DNA from: Puccinia triticina
Lineage: Eukaryota; Basidiomycota; Pucciniomycetes; Pucciniales; Pucciniaceae
Direction of reading: 5' to 3'
NCBI RefSeq assembly: GCF_026914185.1
Contig: NC_070562.1
Location: 4,154,001 to 4,218,000, forward strand
Length of the DNA stretch: 64,000 nt
Shown: positions 1-10,683 of the stretch, piece by piece
How the letters are laid out: every line of letters starts with the position of its first letter
How positions within the stretch are numbered: the stretch's first letter is position 1
Position numbers and translations under genes: made by a program
Notes under the pieces: generated by a model
Database searches by the model: none
Seen by the model: only the letters and a program-made list of their open reading frames with translations
Told to the model about the DNA's origin: nothing

Positions 1-289
1 GTTGTCTGTTCCTTTCAACTACTTCAAAATCCTTTAGCAGCCTTATGTGGCTTTGTGAGGATTTTTCCCTCTCAGGGGACTTTGCTGAGGCCGGAAAGGC
101 TTTGGGTGCTCTGATCCCCAAGCAAGAAATAGATAGATTTTCATCCCTACTGAGTAGTGGTACTGGCCACATCTGGCCAGTATAGTATTGAGATTTTTTT
201 TTATTTCTTCCTTCATTTGGATATAGTATTTTCAAAAAAAAAAAAATCCTCATGTAATTGGATATAGTCTTAAAAATTCATTACATAAA

Positions 290-1516
290 GAGGCCAGCTT
301 TATGCACTCCAAATATTTACTACATGCACTCCAAAAAAGGAGTGAACTTGTGTCTACTCCAATAAATGTTGGAGTGAGCAAAGGTTCACTCCAAAAGTGG
401 GCTAAATTGGAGTTTTGGAAGTTCACTCCAATATATATTTGGAGTGAACCTTTGTTCACTCCAAAAGTGGGCTAAATTGGAGTGTTCAGGAGTTCACTCC
501 AATATTTATTGGAGTGAAAACTCTTGCAATCCAAAAAAATGGAGTATAAAATTAGGCACTCAAACTGTGGAGTGGAGTTCAACCCACTCCATGTTTTCTT
601 TTGGAGTGTGGACCACTGGGCACTCCAAAAAAGTGGGGCCAGTGATTCCCATTGAAAAAGAGCAGATAAATAGGCTCAGACTCACTGGAATCTTTGGGGC
701 CTAGTCTTAAGGAGAGGAATGTGAGTGTGGTGGAAGTTTGTCTGTAGGGGGGAGGCAGGGTCTCCAGGGGTCAAAGCATGACTTTGTTGATCTGGAGGAG
801 TTGCTTGGAGTGCATGCATGCATTTAAAATAGGTGTAAACTCCAGTATTTATTGGAGTGTACAGTAGTACTGTCAGCAGTGGGCTACTCCGGAGTGATTA
901 AAAATCTGCTTGATGGAATGAGAAGTTCAGGCTTAGAGATCCAGACAGTGATTTGTTGATATGAAGGGATCTGGCTATCTGAAGCAGTTATATGTTGATG
1001 TATCTTCAAATAAAGAGGAATAAGTAAATAAAATGATGTTGTTAATTTTGTCTCTTCTGAAAGTCTAGGGAACAATAGAGCTTGAGGAGTACAACTTATG
1101 TATCAGGCTTCTTGAGTTTGACTAGACACAAGCATACATAAAACTTGGTTGTGCTTGCCAGCTGACAAGTACACTCCAATCTTGAAACATACCAAGTTTC
1201 AAGATTGGAGTGCGCAATTTTCCACTCCAAAAAATATTGGAGTGAACTTCTGAACACTCCAATTTATTCCACTTTGGGAGTGAACAAAGGTTCACTCCAA
1301 ATGTATATTGGAGTGAACAAAGTTTCACTCCAAATGTATATTGGAGTGAACAAAGGTTCACTCCAAATGTATATTGGAGTGAACTTCTGAACACTCCAAT
1401 TTAACCCTCTTGTGGAGTGAACCTTTGTTCACTCCAACATTTATTGGAGTAGACACAAGTTCACTCCTTTTTTGGAGTGCATGTAGTAAATATTTGGAGT
1501 GCATAAAGCTGGCCCC
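290..1516. mobile_element. Non-autonomous TIR element 1 (Mutator-like?), hairpin-rich
   Basis: A 1.23-kb element bounded by long terminal inverted repeats. Positions 290-412 read almost identically to the reverse complement of 1394-1516, including the start GAGGCCAGCTTTATGCACTC against GGGGCCAGCTTTATGCACTC. It is flanked by a 9-bp direct repeat, TTACATAAA (281-289) and TTACGTAAA (1517-1525), with one mismatch. Long TIRs plus 8-9-bp target duplications suit Mutator-like elements, although hAT elements also give 8 bp. No transposase is encoded; the interior consists of repeated GGAGTG/CACTCC hairpins (290-620, 1190-1500) around a unique core (620-1180). Its TIR start is shared with the element at 4261-5296. 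The superfamily is inferred; the ends are read directly. Confidence 0.75.
1273..1383. repeat. Tandem 33-bp hairpin repeat inside TIR element 1
   Basis: About three and a half tandem units of 33 bp. Each unit holds GGAGTGAAC followed closely by GTTCACTCC, a perfect 9-bp inverted repeat, and then the spacer AAATGTATATT. Other copies of the same hairpin, with different spacers, fill both arms of the parent element (about 300-600 and 1190-1500). Confidence 0.8.
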
Positions 1517-1680
1517 TTACGTAAAATGGAAAGAACAGTACTGTTATTGGACCAAAAAATACAATAACTATACATGATTAGGGATTTCTGTGTTTCTGAT
1601 CAATCAGTGAAACTGATCTATTTTCAAATAATTTCTTGGTGTCTCCATCTACTGGTGTAATGTCAGCCTGTAGGTAACTA

Positions 1681-1740
1681 CAGTCAAACCCTTGAAACCA
1701 CATACCCCTTGGTGTCAAGAATTTGCTATGTGGTTTGGCA
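1681..1740 (+). mobile_element. Left half of a split Tc1/mariner-type MITE
   Basis: Starts TA|CAGTCAAACC...TGAAACCACATAC. The TA at 1679-1680 is the expected Tc1/mariner target dinucleotide. The segment stops at the hAT insertion at 1741. Its partner terminus is not found downstream of that hAT but at 9103-9229, in the same orientation on this strand instead of inverted. That is explained if the block between the two hAT copies has been inverted. Confidence 0.65.
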
Positions 1741-2295
1741 TAAGGATGGCAAAGAGGTACGCGTTGGGCGGTACCCAGGACCCGCGGGCGGGCACTGCTC
1801 ATACTGCCCTAATACCCGCGGGGCGGTGCCGGGTATTTGATTTTCCCCAAAAAAATGGTGGCACCCGGGCCCGCTATCCCCGTCAGGATCTCCCGCCCCC
1901 CGTTGGGGGGCAGGATATCTGGACGGGAAGTTGCTGTGTCCCGTCCGACCTTGTCGGACAGGACATTAGATCCCCCGCCCCCCGTTGGGGGGCAGGATCT
2001 TAAACCATTGGTGCCTAGTTGTTCTTTGTCATCATCATTTACAATTATAGTTCTGCTTGATTGTTGTTTCTGGGGGGGGATGGTTTTGAGATTGGGAAGA
2101 AATTATAGGGCTTGAGGATTGAGGTGGTGATCCTGGAGGCTTGCAACGCTTCCTGCTGGTGGTGGCGGTGGTGGCCATGGTCAGTTGCGATGGTGGAGGT
2201 TTTGAGTTGGATGGATCCTAGGGGCAGGCCCACAGTGAGCTTCAGCAATTGGGTCCTGCGACTCACTTAATTACGATTGGGTCCCGCGACTCAAT

Positions 2296-2476
2296 AGCCC
2301 AGTTCACATCAGATTTTTAAGGCCATTTTTATCCATTTTATCATTAAAATTTATCATTTTTTTCAAGTTGGTCAGATTCTTCTGAAACCACTTTTTCTGA
2401 TGATTTAAAAATTTGTCAAAATTTTATGATAAAATCAGATAAAAATAGGTTCAAAGTTGCCAACGTGAACCGGGCT
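2296..2476. mobile_element. 181-bp MITE, AG..CRGTTCAC family, inserted in hAT copy A
   Basis: Present in hAT copy A and absent from the otherwise matching place in copy B, so the ends are exact. It begins AGCCCAGTTCACAT and ends with the inverse of AGCCCGGTTCACGT, flanked by the 3-bp duplication AAT (2293-2295 and 2477-2479). The interior is AT-rich and has no coding capacity. A second member with the same terminal pattern lies at 4051-4183. Confidence 0.8.
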
Positions 2477-2559
2477 AATGAGAGTTATGTACATGTGGTT
2501 GGCGCGCCTGGTAGCGCTGCCACGTCACAACTGCGCATGCGCGCCATAACTCTCATTGA

Positions 2560-2685
2560 GTCGCGGGACCCAATTGTAATTCATTGAGTCGCGGGACCCA
2601 ATCATAATTCATTGAGTCGCGGGACCCAATAGTTTACACACTTGGCAGATTAAACCTAATTCATTGAGTTGCAGGACCCAATTGG
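2560..2685. repeat. Short repeats ATTGAGTCGCGGGACCCAAT in hAT copy A
   Basis: Four spaced copies of a 20-bp motif, ATTGAGTCGCGGGACCCAAT, separated by about 8-50 bp; another inverted pair lies near 2250-2295. The same motif recurs in copy B (about 9940-10160). It belongs to the hAT element interior; its role is unknown. Confidence 0.7.
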
Positions 2686-3331
2686 AGGAACTTAGAGCTT
2701 GCGGATCAACATTTTGTTTAGAGTTATCGTGCTCAAATAATTTGAGATGTAGAAAAGGCAGACTTTTAGGTCAGCTGCGCTGACTCTAAGGCTGACACAA
2801 GAACTCAGGGAAGGAGTAGATTTACAAAGAAATGATAAGTTGTAACTAGGGGTAAAATTGCATGAGAAATCAGAATCTGAAGTCAAAACAAGCTCAAGTC
2901 TTAAGGTTTAAAAGATATAAACACATTTAGGTATAAAATGGAGATTGAAGGCAGTTATAGGTCAACTGTGTTGACTCTAAGGCTGACAGTAGCCATGTAA
3001 CATCCTGCTGATTCCTGTTCCCAGCGCTCCCAGGCTACATAAATTGTGTGGTGCTCCCACTGGGCTGCCAATCTATTGACCCAATCTCTGACCCAACAGG
3101 TTGGGCGGGTACCCATTTTTTTTTGCCCAGAAACTGGACACCTGCACGGGTATACCAAGTACCTGCTTGCGTGTGTCGGGTACTCAAGTGCCATCTCTAG
3201 TTATGAGGGCGGGTACCACCGGTATAACCGCACGGCGGTACCAGAGGCGGTGCCAGGTGTCATGTTTAAGCTAAAAATTGACCCGGTACCCAGACCCGCC
3301 ACGGGTACCTGGGTCCCAATTGCCATCCTTA

Positions 3332-4050
3332 CTCAATCCCCGTGGCTCACGCGGCTTCCAAACGTGTATGTACTCTTCAAAGGCCAACAAATTGTCTCAT
3401 GACAAAAATCAGTGCTCCAACCCAGAAGCATCAAGAATCTCTTGTGTCTCAAGGGATGGTACCAATCTTTCAATGGCCCCTTCTGATCCCCCCTTTTTTT
3501 GTTGTTAATTTCCACACCCGTTTCCTTGAGTTTCTTGCTTGCACGTCTCAACTTCTCTCCTTTTTTTCTCAGTCCACCTGTTTCCTTGGGGTTTTTGCTT
3601 GCGCGCCTCAACTTGTCTCCTTTTGTCTCTCTCACTCAGTGTCTTGTTTTTTCCCTCAAGCCATAACTAAAACCAACCGGTACATACTTGATGGCCAATG
3701 GAATGAAAAAAGACATCACATCCCCCAGGTAATCCTCCCTGTGCAAAAAGATCATGTGCCCCGGGGTTCGGGGCGTTTTCAAGGCTGATCCCAATGCCCC
3801 AGACCCCTGGGCATGAGCCCCAGGTCATGCCCCGAACCCTGCTTTTGGGGCACAGCCTTACCGCCAGAAAGTACCCCCGGCCCGCCCTGAGCTCTGTGCC
3901 TGCACAGGGAATGCTAACTTAACTAAGTCCCTCTCTTTGTGGAGGAGGGACCCTCCAGAGGAGGGACTTATACACTAAGTGGACCCTGCAGCCTGAGAGA
4001 ATCAGGAACTTGGCCTATTTCAATCCTGTGTAACTTCATCACATCACATT
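3332..4050. other. Non-coding stretch with a short duplication
   Basis: No supportable gene. It contains an imperfect ~60-bp direct duplication (about 3518-3575 and 3580-3640: TTTCCTTG, TTGCTTGC, CTCAACTT) and, at 3755-3860, a small GC-rich palindromic cluster (CCCCGGGGTTCGGGGC and its inverse) that resembles hAT subterminal sequence. The first eight bases, CTCAATCC, are one arm of a displaced hAT target duplication. Confidence 0.5.
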
Positions 4051-4183
4051 AGGACGGTTCACGTAGGGATTTTTTAACCCTGCTGATGTTATAAATCAGC
4101 CAGCCTTCCCAGCCAATTTGGCTGGGACCATAGGATAAACTTTATTTTGGTCTTGCTGATTTTGGCCCGACGTGAACTGTCCT
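4051..4183. mobile_element. 133-bp MITE, AG..CRGTTCAC family
   Basis: Termini AGGACGGTTCACGT and the inverse of AGGACAGTTCACGT, flanked by ATT on both sides (4048-4050 and 4184-4186). AAT/ATT duplications and the AGNNCRGTTCACRT terminus match the MITE at 2296-2476 and define a family. No coding capacity. Confidence 0.75.
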
Positions 4184-4260
4184 ATTATGTGATTGAGTTG
4201 TAGAGGAACAGAATATGCAGAACATCAAGGAGAATCTTTCTGCCTATTGTCATATTTTTA

Positions 4261-5296
4261 GGATCAGCCTTTATGCACACCAAAGAAATACCGCATGCAC
4301 TTCATTTTTGGTGTGCATTAGTGTGCACTCCAGAGTGCATGGGTGTGCACTCCAAGAACATGCACTCCCAAAAATTGGAGTGCACACCCATGCACTCCAA
4401 GAAATTGGAGTGCACACCCATGCACTCCAAGAAATTGGAGTGCACACTCATGCACTCCACCAAGCAATCATGTACTACAAAAAATTGGAGTGCACACTCA
4501 CGCACTCCCAAAAATTGGAGTGCACACCCAATCACTTGAAAAAAGTGGGGTGAAGCCATGTGAAATCAATGAGGCTGGCAATGTAAAAAAGAGGCAGAGC
4601 TCACCAAGCTAAAAGAAGTGACTAACTCAAGCAATTTTATCCTGGTGAGACTAACATTCAATTTTAGGAACAACAGTGTTCCAACTAAGCTAACCAAAGC
4701 GTTGGTGTAGTGCAGTTTTGCAGGATTCCACTAAATTTTATGGTAGAATTAGAGAAATTGCATCTTCTCTGCTCTTATTCAACTTGCGCAGGTCAAAAAA
4801 AACCTACTAGACTTTTTTAAAGCTCTTTGGAGGTTTTGGTCTTTTTTTGCTGCTAAAAGCTCTGTAGTCTAGGGGCTGTAGCGGCAACATAACTCTACAG
4901 GCAAAAGGGCTGCTGTTAGAACAGCTTGGCTAACACAGTGTTTCCTCCAAGTATAGTGTAGCATAGAATTTCTATGTTAGACTTGGTGGGCTTCCAGTAG
5001 AAGCCCACCATTGGTGGGAATAAAGAGAAATCCACTACTCATCAGGTAGTGCATGAGTGTGCACACCAATCTTTTGGAGTGCATGGGTGTGTATTCCAAT
5101 CTGTTGGAGTGCATCAGTGTGCACTCCAATTTTTTGTAGTGCATGAGTGTGCACTCCAACTTTTTGGAGTGCATGAGTGTGCACTCCAATTTTTTGGAGT
5201 GCATGGGTGTGCACTCCATTTTTTTGGAGTGCACACCAATGCACACCAAAAATGGTGTGCATGTGGTATTTCTTTGGTGTGTATAAAGGCTGACCC
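4261..5296. mobile_element. Non-autonomous TIR element 2, hairpin-rich
   Basis: A 1036-bp element starting GGATCAGCCTTTATGCACAC and ending with the inverse of GGGTCAGCCTTTATACACAC, flanked by a perfect TATTTTTA (4253-4260 and 5297-5304; a ninth base G could also belong). The TIRs run for about 75 bp. Both arms are filled with 30-bp units in which GGAGTGCA and TGCACTCC form a perfect 8-bp hairpin. The middle (4560-5040) is unique and non-coding. The terminal 18 bases are clearly related to those of the element at 290-1516, so both are probably moved by the same, unseen transposase. Confidence 0.8.
5060..5235. repeat. Tandem ~30-bp hairpin repeat in the right arm of TIR element 2
   Basis: Six units of about 30 bp with the pattern TTTTTTGGAGTGCATGAGTG plus TGCACTCCAA, each a perfect hairpin. 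The left arm (4320-4520) carries about five units of the same repeat in inverted orientation, so the whole element can fold on itself. Confidence 0.8.
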
Positions 5297-5304
5297 TATT
5301 TTTA

Positions 5305-6031
5305 GGGATATGCAATGACATTCAAATGTCTTTTTTTGCAATTTCAAATTAGCTGGCTATATCCCGTATCACACATGTTGCATTGTACAGAATCTGGAAT
5401 CCATGATTTTACAACTCTGCTTACAGCTCAACAAGAGGTGTTGAGGATGGGAAAAAATAGTAGAAAGATAGGGACAGCTTGGGCCATCCCAGAAATGTAA
5501 ACAATTTCAAAAATGGTGCAGAGGCTTATGAGGGAGATTGATTCTAAAAAAGTCCCCACCAAAAGTCATAATTCTCTCGAAGAGGGAATTACAAGCTAAG
5601 TTAGAGGGAATGGGGACTAGTGGTGTTAAGATCAGGGGATCAATGAAAGCCTCCAGTAAAAGCCATGTCATCAGAGGGTTGTAATTACATTAGGGGACCT
5701 TTCTCTTGACCATGAAGAATGCCCATCCAGTCATGAAAATACATACACCAGATAGAAACAACAATTCAAGGAACTCAGGAGAGCCTCCCTCCTCTTCCGA
5801 GTCTCCAGTCGAGTTTATTCATGGCCACTTCCAAACTTGGCCTACAGCACTGTTCTTCACACTAAGCTCTCTCTGGTCAAGCGTTCCATTTCCCAACCTC
5901 TCAGCTCATACACAAACACACTTCATCCCCCACTTGTTCCTCGATTGCTTTGCGTCCGGAACCGGATACCACTGGGCTATAACTCTTGTTGCAGACTGGT
6001 TGATCCCAAACATTCCAGACGGAGTGAAACC
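5305..6031 (+). promoter_or_regulatory. 5' flank and leader of the desaturase gene
   Basis: Unique sequence between the TIR element and the desaturase ATG. No other gene is supportable; long open frames here stop or shift at the desaturase start. From about 5800 it becomes CT-rich (many CTC/TCTC runs before 6032), as in fungal 5' leaders. No TATA box is convincing. In the ancestral orientation this would face the other way relative to its neighbours. Confidence 0.4.
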
Positions 6032-7858
6032 ATGTCTAAATCTCCACTCGCTGTTTCCCCCTCGGCCCCACATCTCCGTGACCGCCAACGGAAGAACCTG
6101 CCGGATTATGATCCCGACTCCGACCTCAGCGAGTCCGAGGGCTTGGGAGGAATTCGGTCTCGCTCTGATTGTAACACTTGGGAAGATGATGAGGAAACTG
6201 CAGTCGATGATGACAGTAAGTTCAATTTAATCATGAACCCAGCGATCAAGATAATCCGCATCCGTCTTGCGATTCAAAAGTCTACGCTCGTTAAACCCAT
6301 CAGTCACTCTCTTCGTTTCTGAATTCTCTCGGATGTTTGACAGGCTATGTTCAACGTACCTTACGTAGAGAAAAGCCACTGCCTCCAATCACCTGGCGGA
6401 ACTTTTATCGAGAGATCAACTTGATCTCTACACTTGCCTTGACCGTCGTCCCTCTCTTGGCCCTCTACGGAGCATTAACTACACCTCTTTGTCGATTGAC
6501 CTTAGTGTGGTCTGTCGTCTATTATTATTTCACCGGTCTCGGTATCACAGCTGGTTACCATCGTCTTTGGGCACATCGCTCCTACAATGCTTCCCCCTTC
6601 CTTCAATACTTCCTCGCTCTGGGTGGCTCAGGTGCCGTAGAGGGTAGCATTCGATGGTGGGCTCGTGGTCATCGAGCTCACCACCGATATACTGACACCG
6701 ATCTCGACCCCTACTCGGCTCACAAAGGACTCTTGTGGAGTCACGTTGGCTGGATGATCGTCAAGCCGCGTCGTAAGCCTGGCGTCGCCGATGTGTCGGA
6801 TCTCTCCCGGAACCAAGTGGTCAGATGGCAACATCGTTGGTATCTGCCCTTGATCTTTGGTATGGGGTTCCTCTTCCCCACTCTTGTTGCTGGTTTCGGA
6901 TGGGGTGATTGGAGAGGCGGATTCTTCTATGCTGGCGCCGCTCGGTTGTTGTTCGTTCACCACTCAACTTTCTGTGTAAACTCTCTGGCTCACTGGCTCG
7001 GAGAGGCCCCCTTCGACGACAAGCACTCTCCCCGGGACCATATTATTACTGCCTTCGTAACGATCGGTGAAGGTTACCACAACTTGTAAGTACGCATACC
7101 CCATTCAAGCCTGGGTCTTGGCTGAGAGTCATCGAATTCTGATAGCTTTTTTTGATTTCTCTACTGCCAAAAAAAAAAACAGCCATCACGAGTTCCCTCA
7201 AGACTTTCGAAACGCGATTCGTTGGTACCAATATGACCCAACCAAATGGTTCATTTCAATCGCTGCATTCCTCGGCCTTGCCACTGAGCTGAAGACGTTC
7301 CCAGACAATGAAATCCGGAAAGGCCAGTATGGAATGAAGCTGAAAGAATTGCAGCAAGATTTCCGAGACGTCAAGTGGCCCAGTTCTTCAAACGATCTTC
7401 CGATCCTCACCTGGGAGCAATTCGTCGATGAGGCTGACAAGAAGAACGGGCGTGATCTAATGGTTATTGGTGGCTTTATCCACGATGTCTCCGAGTTCAT
7501 CGATGAACATCCAGGAGGGCGAGCACTCATCAAAGCTCGATTGGGTAAAGACGCTACCACGGCATTCCATGGTGGAGTTTATGGTCAATTCAATCATCCA
7601 TCCCATTTTGTTTTTGAAAAGATGCTAATCAGAGAATTGTGGGTTTTTTTTATCATAGAACATTCGAATGCGGCGCACAACTTGTTAGCCATGCTCAGAG
7701 TGGGTGTGATTGAAGGTGGCTATGAGGTCGAGCATCTCAAGAAAAAAGTTGGGGTGTTTAGAAAGGAGCAACAGATTCCTATCTGTGGACCCAAGAGTTT
7801 AGAAACTATCTCCACACCTGATAGTCCAGTCCTAGACGTCAAGCCCATCTACACTTGA
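6032..7858 (+). CDS. Acyl-CoA delta-9 desaturase (stearoyl-CoA desaturase, OLE1-type)
   Basis: Introduces the cis-9 double bond into stearoyl/palmitoyl-CoA at the ER membrane, taking electrons through its own cytochrome b5 domain. Exons 6032-6215, 6344-7085, 7183-7583 and 7659-7858 join in frame to 508 aa, the usual length for fungal OLE1. The three histidine boxes are present: [15 protein letters not shown] and, across the second intron, GEGYHNFHHEF. Hydrophobic segments lie before and between them. The C-terminal third (from about residue 365) is the cytochrome b5 fold, with HPGG and a second haem histidine in EHSNAAHN; the third intron falls just before that histidine. The acidic N-terminus (residues 20-61) is cytosolic in the family. 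The start is the ATG upstream of an in-frame splice; the donors are GTAAGT, GTAAGT and GTCAAT. The gene sits in a block inverted between two hAT copies. Family assignment is firm; substrate preference is not visible. Confidence 0.93.
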
Positions 7859-9102
7859 AATTATTTGATCAGTATAAGCAATTTGACAGCTACTATTACC
7901 AATCTACTTTCAAAACTACTTCCCAGGATCCCACAAATAAAATAGAGGAAATAATAAAACCTATGAATGTCTAGTGCCAGAAGTCAAAACCAGAAGTAAA
8001 CCTACTAGATAAGCTACACAAATACAAGAGTTTGTATTCTTGTATTAATACACATACTCATCATTCTTTGCTGTGTCATTGGTACATACACTGTAAACCT
8101 ATGAAGTATTTAACTTAGAGAGTATGGGGTTCAATGAGAGTGTTACCTCAGTTAATCATAGGGACAGAATATTTCAGCACTGTAGGCTTAGCTGTGTGTT
8201 TGCCATAGTCTGATAAGCTCAGTGAGATCAAGGCAAGTTCAATCATCAGACCCATGAGCATATTTTTTTGAAAGGCACAAGATCTGACCAGTCTCTTGTA
8301 AGAATGTACTCTTGTTATACATTACTTTACAGATAAGAACAGTCAAATACAGTTACCATAATGTAATGTTGTTATAAGAGTTAAGTTACGTGCAAACAGT
8401 AAGATTAGAATATACTGTAACATTACTGTACACGTGAAATACCCCCAAGACAGGTATCACTCATTTATCCCCTGTTACACCTCATTTCCCACTGACATAA
8501 CATATTGATTATCATATAAATACATAAACAATACATGATGTAATGTAATTCAAAAGAGCACTGAATGGAATCACTGATCAGCTAGTGTACACAGCTACTG
8601 ATCTAGGATCAGTACTGATCATTACACTGCCCTGATCATTTCCAATGTTGGGTCTCTTGAGGATCTGCTCCCTTTGAGCGCTTCCAGTCCCCCCCTAGTC
8701 CTGAAGCGCCTCCCAGTGCCTCAAATGCCCTCCTGCTCTTTTCCCTTTATATAAACACACCCCCCAGGACTGTTTATCCCTCAGAATATTATTACATCAA
8801 ATTTTAACCCATACTATAGTTGAACAGTGCTTTCATTCTCACCCATCTTTCAATTCAGGAATAAAATCAACTCTTGATTACCCTTACCTTTCTGTAGGTA
8901 AAACCACAAACCCAAGTTGAGTTATTCCTTGGATGCCTATTAACACCCTGTGTTGATCTGGATGCGCCTTCATTGAGCAAGCCTCTCAGTCAAGATGACT
9001 GATAGAGTGAAACCTTTTACAGGTCTTACCACTAACCCATTGGCCCATCCTTGGCATATTACACTATCATCTTGCTAGTAACAACCCTCTCAGACACGGT
9101 TA
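7859..9102. other. Intergenic region, possible retroelement relic
   Basis: AT-rich and without a supportable gene. Around 8570-8650 there are several TGATC palindromes. From about 8700 to 8780 a C-rich stretch leads to CCTTTATATAAACACACCCC, a TATA-like motif, followed by sequence of LTR-like composition. I could not find paired LTR ends, a primer site or a target duplication, so an old solo LTR is only a possibility. Confidence 0.3.
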
Positions 9103-9229
9103 CAGTCAAACCTGTGAAACCACATACTTTTATAAGGGCATAACCTCCCAAAACACATACTGATTTGGGTCCACAAAAATTTTCATTTTGGCCTGAAGCT
9201 AACCCTTGTAACCACATAACCTGCCAAAC
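9103..9229 (-). mobile_element. Right half of the split Tc1/mariner-type MITE
   Basis: Begins TA|CAGTCAAACC...TGAAACCACATAC at 9101-9132, the same terminus as at 1681, and runs to the edge of hAT copy B. Read on the opposite strand it forms the missing inverted end of the MITE whose left half is at 1681-1740. Both carry the flanking TA. Its last eight bases (TGCCAAAC, 9222-9229) are the reverse complement of GTTTGGCA at 1733-1740. Confidence 0.65.
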
Positions 9230-10683
9230 TAAGGATGGCAATTGGGACCCGGGTACCCGCGGCGGGTCCGGGTACCGGGTCAATTTTTAGTTTAAAAATG
9301 ACACCCAGCACCGCCTCTGGTACCGCCGTGCGGGTATCTGCGGGTATACCAACGGTATACCGGCGGTACCCGCCCTCATAGATAGAGATGGCACTTGGGT
9401 ACCCGTTTGCAGGTACCCGGCAAACGCAAGCAGGTACTCGGTATACCCGCGCAGCACACGCCGGCGGGTGCCAGGTGCGGGTGCGGGTTTCCAGTTTCTG
9501 GGCAAAACAAAAATGGGTACCCACCCAACCTGTTGGGTCAATAGATTGGCAGCCCAGCGGGAGCACCGCACAGTTTATGTAGCCTGGGAGCGCCGGGAAC
9601 AGGAATCAGCAGGATTTTACATGGCTACTGTCAGCCTTAGAGTCAACGCAGTTGACCTAAAACTGCCTTCTATCTCTATTTTATACCTAAATGTGTTTAT
9701 ATATTTTTAACCTTGAAACTTAAGGTTGTTTTTACTTCAGATTCTGATTTCTCATGCAATTTTACCCCTAGTTACAACTTATGATTTCTTTGTAACTCTA
9801 CTCCTTCCCTGAGTTCTTGTGTCAGCCTTAGAGTCAGCAAAGCTGACCTAAAAGTCTGCCTTTTCTACATCTCATATTATTTGAGCACGATAACTCCAAA
9901 CAAAACGTTGATCCGCAAGCTCTAAGTTCCTCCAATTGGGTCCCGCAACTCAATGAATTAGGTTTAATCTGCCAAGTGTGTAAACTATTGAGTCCCACGA
10001 CTCAATGAATTACGATTGGGTCCCGCGACTCAATGAATTACGATTGGGTCCCGCGACTCAATGAGAGTTATGCCGCGCATGCGCAGTTGTGATGTGGCAG
10101 CGCTACCAGGCGCGCCAACCACATGTACATAACTCTCATTGAGTCGCGGGACCCAATCGCTGAAGCTCACTGCAGGCCTGCCCCTAGGATCCATCCAACT
10201 CAAAGCCTTGACCATTGCAACTGACCATGGCCACCACCGCCACCACCAGCAGGAAGCGTTGCAAGCCTCCAGGATCACCACCTTAATCCTCAAGCCCTAT
10301 AATTTCTTCCCAATCTCAAAACCATCCCCCCCAGAAACAACGATCAAGCAGAACTATAATTGTAGATGATGATGACAAAGAACAACTAGGCAAGGCAACA
10401 ATGGTTCAAGATCCTGCCCACCAACGGGGGGCGGGGGATCCGATTTCCCGTCCGACAAAGTTGGACAGGACACAGCGACTTCCCGTCCAGATATCCTGCC
10501 CCCCAACGGGGGGCGGGGGATCCGGACGGGGATAGCGGGTATGTCTGGGCGGTCCCCGGGTGCCACCATTTTTTGGGGGAAAATCAGATACCCAGCACCG
10601 CCCCGTGGGTATTAGCACGGTATGAGCGGTACCCGCCCGCGGGTCCCGGGTACCGCCCAACGGGTACCTCTTTGCCATCCTTA
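9230..10683 (-). mobile_element. Non-autonomous hAT element, copy B (inverted)
   Basis: Begins TAAGGATGGCAATTGGG and ends CTTTGCCATCCTTA. Read on the minus strand it parallels copy A (1741-3331) over its whole length, without the 181-bp MITE insertion. GGTACCCG-rich subterminal repeats mark both ends; there is no transposase. Flanking octamers are TGCCAAAC (9222-9229) and GGATTGAG (10684-10691), which do not match each other but are the reverse complements of the two flanks of copy A. Confidence 0.85.

Larger units (their letters stand above)
1741..3331 (+). mobile_element. Non-autonomous hAT element, copy A
   Basis: Ends are TAAGGATGGCAA on the left and its inverted form TTGCCATCCTTA on the right, followed inward by GGGTACCCG-rich subterminal repeats, as in hAT elements. 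No transposase is encoded. The element is 1591 bp, of which 184 bp come from a later MITE insertion (2296-2476 plus TSD). It is the inverted counterpart of 9230-10683: the same internal order of GGTACCCG-rich end, CCACCGCC-type triplets, ATTGAGTCGCGGGACCCAAT repeats and a unique AT-rich part. The flanking octamers do not match each other (GTTTGGCA at 1733-1740, CTCAATCC at 3332-3339), but each matches a flank of the other copy. Confidence 0.85.

Noticed and set aside
3342..3788. 148-codon open frame on plus
   Set aside because: Spans a short tandem duplication and GC palindromes, no domain, no splice or start context; judged non-coding.
290..5296. Regularly spaced repeats that look like CRISPR arrays
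   Set aside because: Units are palindromic and contiguous, without unique spacers of constant length, and lie inside TIR elements with target duplications in a eukaryotic context.
5706..6322. Overlapping open frames of 161-174 codons
   Set aside because: They cover the leader, first exon and first intron of the desaturase in other frames; the spliced desaturase explains the region.
7859..9102. Solo LTR with TATATAAA box
   Set aside because: No paired TG...CA ends with a 4-6-bp target duplication could be found; left as an unassigned intergenic stretch.
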